11,889 nt of DNA. Origin: JBOFDP01 sp051647125. GTDB lineage: Bacteria; Bacteroidota; Bacteroidia; Chitinophagales; Chitinophagaceae. The stretch is from the NCBI GenBank assembly GCA_051647125.1, contig JBOFDP010000044.1:1-11889 (forward strand), in the 5' to 3' direction. Of the stretch, positions 6,997-11,889 are shown piece by piece. The position numbers and the translations under genes are program-made. Each line of letters begins with the position of its first letter. The first letter of the stretch is position 1. The notes beneath the pieces were generated by a model. The model was given only the letters and a program-made list of their open reading frames with translations. It was not told the origin of the DNA and ran no database searches.

Positions 6997-7332
6997 TTTA
7001 TGCTTTATACAATAAGCGATAATTTTTTCCTTAATAAATAAATCTTCTGTATCATGATTCATTTCAGGTAAAGGTTTTAGAGTGTTATAATGAGGCCATT
7101 TGTCTTTGTCATAATGAGAGAATTGGTAATACCCATCATTCTCTAAAATACAACACATGCCTATATGAATTAAATCTATTTTTTCTTCTTTAGAATAATT
7201 ATCTTTCAATATATTGAATTCCTGTATACCAATTAATAATAAAAGTCCTTCTATAGTAATAGGATTTTTGGTATGGTTAGAGAATTGGGAGAGTACTTTT
7301 TCCCATTGTTTTTGAATATCGGATGAGGACAT
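6988..7332 (-). CDS. Conserved hypothetical protein, small
   Basis: I do not recognise a named family. The product has 114 residues, no signal peptide and no membrane segment, so it is probably cytosolic. It looks mostly helical: an amphipathic N-terminus, a hydrophobic ITIEGLLLLIGIQEF (26-40), then SKEEKIDLIHIGMCCILENDG (47-67) and a WPHYNTLKPLP segment (79-89), ending in a charged helix. The pattern LLxLIGxQE, SKEEKxDLxHI, WPH resembles small uncharacterised proteins I recall from Bacteroidota; this is memory, not a search. The gene lies 82 bases downstream of recA on the same strand with no promoter box between, so read-through from recA is likely. Its stop codon is inside the coding end of the opposite hydrolase gene. 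Normal codon use and a full-length frame in AT-rich DNA support a real gene. Confidence 0.75.
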   Translation of the reverse strand: MSSSDIQKQWEKVLSQFSNHTKNPITIEGLLLLIGIQEFNILKDNYSKEEKIDLIHIGMCCILENDGYYQFSHYDKDKWPHYNTLKPLPEMNHDTEDLFIKEKIIAYCIKHKLI

Positions 7333-7414
7333 ATTAATAGTTTAATTTTTGTAGATGAGGAACAGGTATATTGTTTATTAAGAGAAATATCAAAAAGTAA
7401 TATGAGGTATAAGT

Positions 7415-8464
7415 CTATTTTTTTTCTAAAGATTTTTTATTTTCTATAGCTTGAGGTACGATATCTTCATGGTCATTAATTTTTTTTCGAATAAATGTTT
7501 CTATTTCTTGAGAAAGTTCTATATTATCTATCAATATTTTTTTTAGATTATCTCTTCCCTGAGCAAGCTTTTCATTTTTATAACTAAACCAACTACCACT
7601 TTTTTGTATAATATTAAGCTCTACACCAATATCAATAATTTCGCCTATTTTTGAAATTCCTTCTCCAAAAATAATATCAAATTCTGTAGTTTTAAACGGA
7701 GGAGCAACTTTGTTTTTGACCACCTTTACTTTTACATGATTCCCATATATGAGATCTCCATCTTTAAGAGATTCCCCCTTTTTTCTAATATCTAATCTTA
7801 CAGAAGCATAAAATTTAAGTGCATTCCCCCCAGTTGTAGTTTCTGGATTTCCAAACATTACTCCTATTTTTTCTCTCAATTGATTAATAAAAATACATAC
7901 AGTTTTAGTACGGCTAATGGAGGATGTAAGCTTTCTCAATGCTTGGCTCATTAACCGTGCATGCAAACCCATTTTACTATCTCCCATATCTCCATCAAGT
8001 TCACTTTTCGGAACTAATGCAGCTACAGAATCTATAACTACCACATCTAATGCCCCAGAAAGTATAAGGCGTTCAGCTATTTCTAATGCTTGTTCTCCAT
8101 TATCAGGTTGAGAGACTAACAGATTATCTATATCTACCCCTAATTTTTGTGCATATGTACTATCAAAAGCATGTTCGGCATCTATTATAGCACACATGCC
8201 TCCTTTTTTTTGTGCTTCTGCTATAATGTGAATAGCTAAGGTAGTTTTTCCTGAGGATTCGGGTCCAAAAATTTCTACAATTCTACCCCTAGGTACTCCT
8301 CCTACACCAAGTGCTATATCTAAACCTATAGATCCTGTCGGAATTATTTCCAAAGGCTCTACATTCTTATTATTCATCATCATTACACTACCTTTACCAA
8401 AATCTTTATCTATTTTTTCCATAGTAAGCTTTAGTGCTTTTAACTTATCTTCATTGAGTACCAT
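7415..8464 (-). CDS. recA: Recombinase RecA
   Basis: DNA-dependent ATPase that forms filaments on single-stranded DNA, drives homologous strand exchange and promotes LexA-type self-cleavage. It has 349 residues, the normal length. The N-terminal helix is followed by KGSVM, the Walker A loop GPESSGKT (67-74), IDAEHAFD, the QPDNGEQALEI segment, Walker B VVVIDSVAAL, the L1 loop region after it, FINQLREKIGVMFG and the L2-region GGNALKFYASVRLDIR. The C-terminal domain ends in a charged Glu/Lys-rich tail. No lesion is visible. The start ATG is fixed by the short N-terminus typical of the family. No TAnnTTTG box is seen in the 115-base gap upstream, although the terminator there implies a separate promoter. 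No SOS-type operator is recognisable. The small gene at 6988-7332 follows on the same strand. Confidence 0.97.
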   Translation of the reverse strand: MVLNEDKLKALKLTMEKIDKDFGKGSVMMMNNKNVEPLEIIPTGSIGLDIALGVGGVPRGRIVEIFGPESSGKTTLAIHIIAEAQKKGGMCAIIDAEHAFDSTYAQKLGVDIDNLLVSQPDNGEQALEIAERLILSGALDVVVIDSVAALVPKSELDGDMGDSKMGLHARLMSQALRKLTSSISRTKTVCIFINQLREKIGVMFGNPETTTGGNALKFYASVRLDIRKKGESLKDGDLIYGNHVKVKVVKNKVAPPFKTTEFDIIFGEGISKIGEIIDIGVELNIIQKSGSWFSYKNEKLAQGRDNLKKILIDNIELSQEIETFIRKKINDHEDIVPQAIENKKSLEKK

Positions 8465-8522
8465 ATAATGTATATATTTTTTTATAATGAGTAAAATTAA
8501 GTTTTTTATTTTACTTTAAATG

Positions 8523-8559
8523 AAAAAAAGATAGCTATAAAAGAAAAGCTACCTTTTTT
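8523..8559 (-). terminator. Intrinsic terminator after the OmpP1-like gene
   Basis: Read on the minus strand, an A-run leads into GGTAGCT (8553-8547), a 10-base loop, then AGCTATC (8536-8530) and seven Ts (8529-8523). The seven-pair stem has one G-U wobble and can be lengthened by A-U pairs at its base. It lies 20 bases beyond the OmpP1-like stop and before recA, separating the two transcription units. On the + strand the wobble becomes an A-C mismatch, so minus-strand use is favoured. Confidence 0.75.
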
Positions 8560-8579
8560 AATTAATATTTACTAAAGTA

Positions 8580-10094
8580 TTAAAATCTAAATCCAATCGT
8601 AAGTATAAAATTCAGAGTACGAGTTTGTGGATTAATGGTTGTATTATTGGGATATAATATATTATTATTATCTAACTCATATTGATTAGGTAAGTTCCAT
8701 TCCATATTTTTTGTATTTGCATAGGAAAATGCAAAATCAGCGAAGAACACCCCTACTAAGTACCCTATTCCACAACTATAGACATTATATTGGTAAAAAT
8801 TATTTCCTCCACTGGATTTGGTAAAGGGTGATTGTATATAATTATATCCTCCTCTTAAGAATAAAAAATTGGTATTATAAAACCCTTTCCATCGTAATGC
8901 ATTCCATTCTAAACCGACTCTTATGTTACTACTATTTTGAAAATTCTTTGTTATCCCTCCATTAAGATTATATGGACTTGTATAATCTACAAATCGTGCT
9001 GTATTATATAAAGTAGCTTGATAATCAGCACTGATAGTTAAACGTTTAAGGATATTATATGAAGCTCCGGCAATAAATTTCCACGGCGTTTCAAAAGAAA
9101 ATCTCCAAGAGTTGGGATACGAGCTAAACATCTTACTATCATTATAATAAATGGATACAGCATTACTTTGTGTGATAGAGAAATAGGTAGGAGTATGCAA
9201 TGCAAAACCTAATCGTAAATTATTAGTTACTTTATAGGCTACCCCTAATTTAAGATTAACCCCTATTCCATTGGCTCCTAATTCATTAATTTCCCCTGCT
9301 TGGTTATAATCCTCATCAGTTTCTAAATAATTTATAGTTTGAGAATAATATAGATTTTGGATTCCAATAGTAAGACCTACAAATAACCTATCTTCATAGC
9401 TATACCCACCAGAAAAAGCATATTCGTCAATATATCCAAATACATCCATTATTGTGTTATTCTCTACCAAGCTATTCATTCTATTGACGAAGGGAAGAGT
9501 ACCATCATTTGTATCTACTAAGCCTGATTTAAAAGCTAAAATAGAGTTGGTATATTCAGGAAGTCTACCTGTTGCATTAGGCTTTGATATTATAGTGAGA
9601 ATCTCGTCCTGAAGAGGGTAGTGATTTAGTTGATCAGTATATATCTTACCAATGGAGGGTTGATTGTTAGCATTAATATTGTATTGTGTCCTAAAATTTT
9701 TCAATCTATTATATACAAATCCTAAGGTAAATTGATGCCGGGGATGTCTTCCAAAATGAATTACTCCACCTACTGTAGCATCAAACTTTGCTAATGCGGC
9801 ATTTGAATTATTTACACCATTATAAGTAGCATTTGTTTTTATAGAAAGTATTTGTGGAACAAAGACAAATTCATTATTCCTATACATAGCTAACCCTGCA
9901 GGGTTATAACTTAATGAAGAAAGATCTGCTCCTAAAGAAGCAAGAGCTCCTCCCATAGCAGTTGCCCTTGCTGTGGCATAGCCTTCACTAGTTTGAGAGA
10001 AGGTAAGTGCATCCGTGGTTACAGGTTGAGCAAAACTTATAGAACTAATTAATACTATAAATAAGAAAATGGGATTTAAAAAGTTTCTTTTCAT
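8580..10094 (-). CDS. Outer-membrane protein of the OmpP1/FadL/TodX type
   Basis: Predicted outer-membrane beta-barrel of 504 residues. Residues 1-22 are a Sec signal peptide (basic KR, a hydrophobic core to ISSISFA) with likely cleavage before Gln23. The mature start contains the family-like block ARATAMGGALASLGADLSSLSYNPAGLAMYRNNEF (pieces at 42-56 and 57-76), which resembles the FadL hatch region with the NPAGL motif. The rest alternates aromatic and polar residues (for example WRFSFETPWKFIAGASYNI) as in barrel strands. The chain ends in FILTIGFRF, with the terminal aromatic residue expected of substrates of the BAM insertion machinery. FadL relatives carry hydrophobic compounds across the outer membrane, but the substrate here is unknown. 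It starts 58 bases after the stop of the Gly/Tyr/Asn-rich exported protein with no promoter box between, so co-transcription is likely. A terminator follows at 8523-8559. Confidence 0.85.
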   Translation of the reverse strand: MKRNFLNPIFLFIVLISSISFAQPVTTDALTFSQTSEGYATARATAMGGALASLGADLSSLSYNPAGLAMYRNNEFVFVPQILSIKTNATYNGVNNSNAALAKFDATVGGVIHFGRHPRHQFTLGFVYNRLKNFRTQYNINANNQPSIGKIYTDQLNHYPLQDEILTIISKPNATGRLPEYTNSILAFKSGLVDTNDGTLPFVNRMNSLVENNTIMDVFGYIDEYAFSGGYSYEDRLFVGLTIGIQNLYYSQTINYLETDEDYNQAGEINELGANGIGVNLKLGVAYKVTNNLRLGFALHTPTYFSITQSNAVSIYYNDSKMFSSYPNSWRFSFETPWKFIAGASYNILKRLTISADYQATLYNTARFVDYTSPYNLNGGITKNFQNSSNIRVGLEWNALRWKGFYNTNFLFLRGGYNYIQSPFTKSSGGNNFYQYNVYSCGIGYLVGVFFADFAFSYANTKNMEWNLPNQYELDNNNILYPNNTTINPQTRTLNFILTIGFRF

Positions 10095-10152
10095 ATAACA
10101 TAAAATATTTTAACAGTTGGAGAATATACTAATATACAGTCATAAAAATGTA

Positions 10153-11007
10153 TTACCTTCTAAAACCGCCGCCACCACTTCTAAAACCGCCGCCACCACT
10201 TCTAAAACCGCCGCCACCACTGTTTCCATTATAGGAGGGGGTAGGATAGTAAGTAGGTCTATTATTGTAGTTAGGATTATTATAATAGTTATAATTTTGA
10301 TTACGATAGTTATTTATCCCATTATAAGCAGGATTTGAATTATTGTAATAAGTCCCTCTATTTTGAGAAGAAGAGGGTGGATTATAAATAGTAGCTCTTC
10401 CTGAATTGCTGTTGTTGGGAGGATAAATACCTTGTCTATTGTAAATACCGCTATTTCTTCCATAATACATTGGATAAAAATTTCCATAATAAGGACGATA
10501 ATAGGAGGGAAATCCAAAAGGTCCCCATCCATTATAAAATCCTCCCCATCCTAAACCCCAATTAAAGGCGATATTATTATAGAATCCTCCCCATCCTAAG
10601 CCTAAACCTATGGAAGGATAAAACCAAGGGCTATAAAATATTGAATAATTGGGATAGTAAGTAGTAGTTACGAATTCGGCTTGAAAATTTTGATTATCTG
10701 CAGGATTATTCGTAGCATAATTGTAGGGGGGTATCTTATTTTTACTATCATCATATGCAGGTGCGTTGAGATAAGGAACTTGGTCAGAAGTAGGATAATG
10801 ATTATCGTAGAATGGTTGATTAGAGGAGTTATAATCATACGTATTATAATGATTGTAACTATGAGTAGTAGGCACACTTCTGGGAAGTTTCTGTATGCCA
10901 ATGCCATACAAATCATCTTGGGCATGTACAAATGAAATGCTACATGTTACAAATAAACACAACAGGAGCGTTAGGTTTATTAAAAATTTATTTTTTAAAG
11001 GCTTCAT
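10153..11007 (-). CDS. Exported Gly/Tyr/Asn-rich low-complexity protein
   Basis: No named family is recognised. The 284-residue product begins with a Sec signal peptide (basic KPLKNK, hydrophobic INLTLLLCLFVTCSISFVHA, probable cleavage after Ala29). No convincing lipobox is present. The mature part is strongly biased to Tyr, Asn, Gly, Pro and Ser. It has a YNHYNTYDYN stretch (51-60), a central WG-rich segment with two copies of GLGWGGFYN (136-144 and 151-159), a Tyr/Pro region, an Asn/Tyr-rich stretch (216-260), and a C-terminal triplication of SGGGGFR (263-283) plus a final Arg. This suggests an extended, surface or periplasmic structural protein rather than an enzyme. A TAnnTTTG box and a palindrome lie upstream, and the OmpP1-like gene follows. 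The minus frame is chosen because it has the signal peptide and a promoter; the opposite-strand open frames lack both. Confidence 0.8.
   Translation of the reverse strand: MKPLKNKFLINLTLLLCLFVTCSISFVHAQDDLYGIGIQKLPRSVPTTHSYNHYNTYDYNSSNQPFYDNHYPTSDQVPYLNAPAYDDSKNKIPPYNYATNNPADNQNFQAEFVTTTYYPNYSIFYSPWFYPSIGLGLGWGGFYNNIAFNWGLGWGGFYNGWGPFGFPSYYRPYYGNFYPMYYGRNSGIYNRQGIYPPNNSNSGRATIYNPPSSSQNRGTYYNNSNPAYNGINNYRNQNYNYYNNPNYNNRPTYYPTPSYNGNSGGGGFRSGGGGFRSGGGGFRR
10159..10221 (-). repeat. Three exact tandem copies of a 21-bp unit
   Basis: The units 10159-10179, 10180-10200 and 10201-10221 are identical. Each encodes SGGGGFR on the minus strand and is about 57% GC (12 of 21), far above the surrounding DNA. 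Identity at third codon positions points to recent duplication or slippage rather than slow convergence. Confidence 0.95.
10531..10602 (-). repeat. Imperfect direct repeat encoding GLGWGGFYN twice
   Basis: The segments 10531-10557 and 10576-10602 encode the same nine residues, offset by 45 bases, and differ at only a few bases. It is an internal duplication in the exported low-complexity protein. Confidence 0.8.
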
Positions 11008-11026
11008 ATAAAATTATAATTTTAGA

Positions 11027-11057
11027 GCGTAACCAATAAATTGGTATTAGATAACGC
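11027..11057 (-). promoter_or_regulatory. Palindrome in the leader of the exported-protein gene
   Basis: A perfect ACCAAT-AA-ATTGGT inverted repeat (11032-11045) is flanked by GCGT (11027-11030) and ACGC (11054-11057), which can pair as an outer stem. It lies between the TAnnTTTG box and the start codon at 11007. It could be a 5' leader hairpin or an operator for a dimeric regulator. The function is inferred. Confidence 0.35.
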
Positions 11058-11064
11058 AAAGTTA
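11057..11064 (-). promoter_or_regulatory. Putative -7 promoter element for the exported-protein/OmpP1 pair
   Basis: On the minus strand these bases read TAACTTTG, identical to the box before bshA and a match to TAnnTTTG. Transcription would start near 11051, giving a leader of about 45 bases that contains the palindrome. No -33 TTG is seen at the usual spacing. Confidence 0.45.
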
Positions 11065-11128
11065 CAAAATTTATTTTAGATGTTATTATTTAAATTTTTT
11101 AGAAATCCTTCAAATAATTAACTTACGA

Positions 11129-11889
11129 TCATTTTAATTCTTGTCGAATTACATTTAATGCACCACCTGCTTTAAACCATTCTATTTGTTGTGCGTTATA
11201 ACTATGAGTTACTATAATATCTTCTTGTGAATTATCTTTATGAGTAATGATAATTTTTAGAGGTTGATTAGGTTTAAAATCCTTTAATCCAATAATCTTA
11301 AAGGTACTATCTTCTTGTATTTTATTGTAATCTTCTTTATTTTCAAAAGTAATTGCCAGCATACCTTGTTTTTTCAAGTTGGTTTCATGAATACGTGCAA
11401 ATGATTTTACTAATACAGCTTTTACACCTAAGAAACGAGGTTCCATTGCGGCATGTTCGCGACTTGATCCTTCTCCATAATTTTCATCACCTACAATAAT
11501 AGAACCTATACCTTTCGATTTATATGCTCTTTGCACTTTAGGAACTTCTTCATAATCCCCACTAAGTTGATTTTTGACACAATTTGTTTTTTCATTAAAA
11601 ACATTGGTAGCTCCTATTAAAAGATTATTAGAAATATTATCCAAATGACCCCTGAACTTTAGCCAAACACCAGCCATAGAAATGTGATCAGTGGTACATT
11701 TACCTTTAGCTTTGATGAGGAGTTTAAGATTTTCAAAATCTTTTTCCTTCCAAGCATTGAAAGGTTCTAAAATTTGTAATCTTTTAGACATAGGATTAAT
11801 GACTACACTAATATCTTGTCCGTTAGTTGATGGAGATTGGTAGCCATTATCTATTACCTCAAATCCTTTTAAAGGAAGTTCTTCACCTT
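11129..11889 (-). CDS. acn: Aconitate hydratase, mitochondrial type, C-terminal part
   Basis: The last 252 residues of aconitase; the 5' part lies beyond the right edge. The enzyme interconverts citrate and isocitrate in the TCA cycle through a [4Fe-4S] cluster. The frame is open to the window edge, so the Met at 11791 is internal: upstream residues PLKGFEVIDNGYQSPSTNGQ continue the homology. The visible part is the swivelling C-terminal domain, with KGKCTTDHISMAGVWLKFRG, LDNISNNLLIGATN, GDENYGEGSSREHAAMEPR (containing the active-site Ser-Ser-Arg) and KSFARIHETNLKKQGML, ending in QIEWFKAGGALNVIRQELK. These match mitochondrial aconitase rather than the AcnA/IRP or AcnB forms. No lesion is visible. 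The cluster-ligand cysteines are not in the window. Completeness of the TCA cycle cannot be judged here. Confidence 0.95.
   Translation of the reverse strand, partial: GEELPLKGFEVIDNGYQSPSTNGQDISVVINPMSKRLQILEPFNAWKEKDFENLKLLIKAKGKCTTDHISMAGVWLKFRGHLDNISNNLLIGATNVFNEKTNCVKNQLSGDYEEVPKVQRAYKSKGIGSIIVGDENYGEGSSREHAAMEPRFLGVKAVLVKSFARIHETNLKKQGMLAITFENKEDYNKIQEDSTFKIIGLKDFKPNQPLKIIITHKDNSQEDIIVTHSYNAQQIEWFKAGGALNVIRQELK

Noticed and set aside
10159..10221. Possible CRISPR array or minisatellite
   Set aside because: The three units are contiguous without spacers and lie in frame in a coding sequence.
10117..10338. Plus-strand open frame with repeated SKTAATT
   Set aside because: It is the antisense reading of the SGGGGFR repeats and the Asn/Tyr-rich region of the minus-strand gene, with no start context or domain.
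11129..11791. Complete 220-residue gene starting at the Met at 11791
   Set aside because: The frame stays open to the window edge and the upstream residues match aconitase, so this is the C-terminal part of a longer gene.

Overview
The window comes from an AT-rich (about 30% GC by eye) member of the Bacteroidota. The evidence is the mix of gene families: a mitochondrial-type aconitase, BshA, an OmpP1/FadL-type outer-membrane protein, a Bacteroidota-style RelA/SpoT with an RLRD loop, and a porin remnant with an FNPFYGTNHKFNGFMDY motif. Several genes also have TAnnTTTG boxes upstream, the Bacteroidota -7 promoter element, and none has a clear Shine-Dalgarno sequence. Two of the eleven protein loci are decayed (the porin remnant and fructose-1,6-bisphosphatase). 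Together with the low GC this suggests a host-associated lineage undergoing genome reduction. I cannot name the genus.

Layout. Positions 1-528 hold the 3' end of a decayed outer-membrane porin gene. Then, on the + strand: aroQ (663-1088), ending inside a perfect 23-bp-stem hairpin; bshA (1221-2357), with a promoter box almost touching its start codon; an fbp pseudogene (2501 to about 3309); and trmB, rsh (RelA/SpoT) and a metallo-beta-lactamase-fold hydrolase (3381-6996), which may form one operon. At 6988-6996 the transcription units converge, with a 9-bp overlap of coding ends. From there to the right edge everything is on the - strand: aconitase (5' part outside the window), a secreted Gly/Tyr/Asn-rich protein followed by an OmpP1-like outer-membrane protein, then recA and a small conserved hypothetical gene.

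Function. The intact genes cover aromatic biosynthesis (aroQ), bacillithiol synthesis (bshA), tRNA m7G46 methylation (trmB), the stringent response (rsh), recombination repair (recA), the TCA cycle (acn) and the envelope (two exported proteins). The lost fbp removes one route of gluconeogenesis unless another phosphatase replaces it. The least explained part is the 8580-11007 pair: an exported low-complexity protein with an exact SGGGGFR triplication, probably transcribed together with a FadL-like outer-membrane protein.

I saw no tRNA, rRNA, CRISPR array, insertion sequence or integrase. The gaps at 529-662, 1128-1220, 2358-2500, 3310-3380, 4023-4098, 7333-7414, 8465-8579 and 11008-11128 are all shorter than 150 bases and hold nothing convincing beyond the sites listed.
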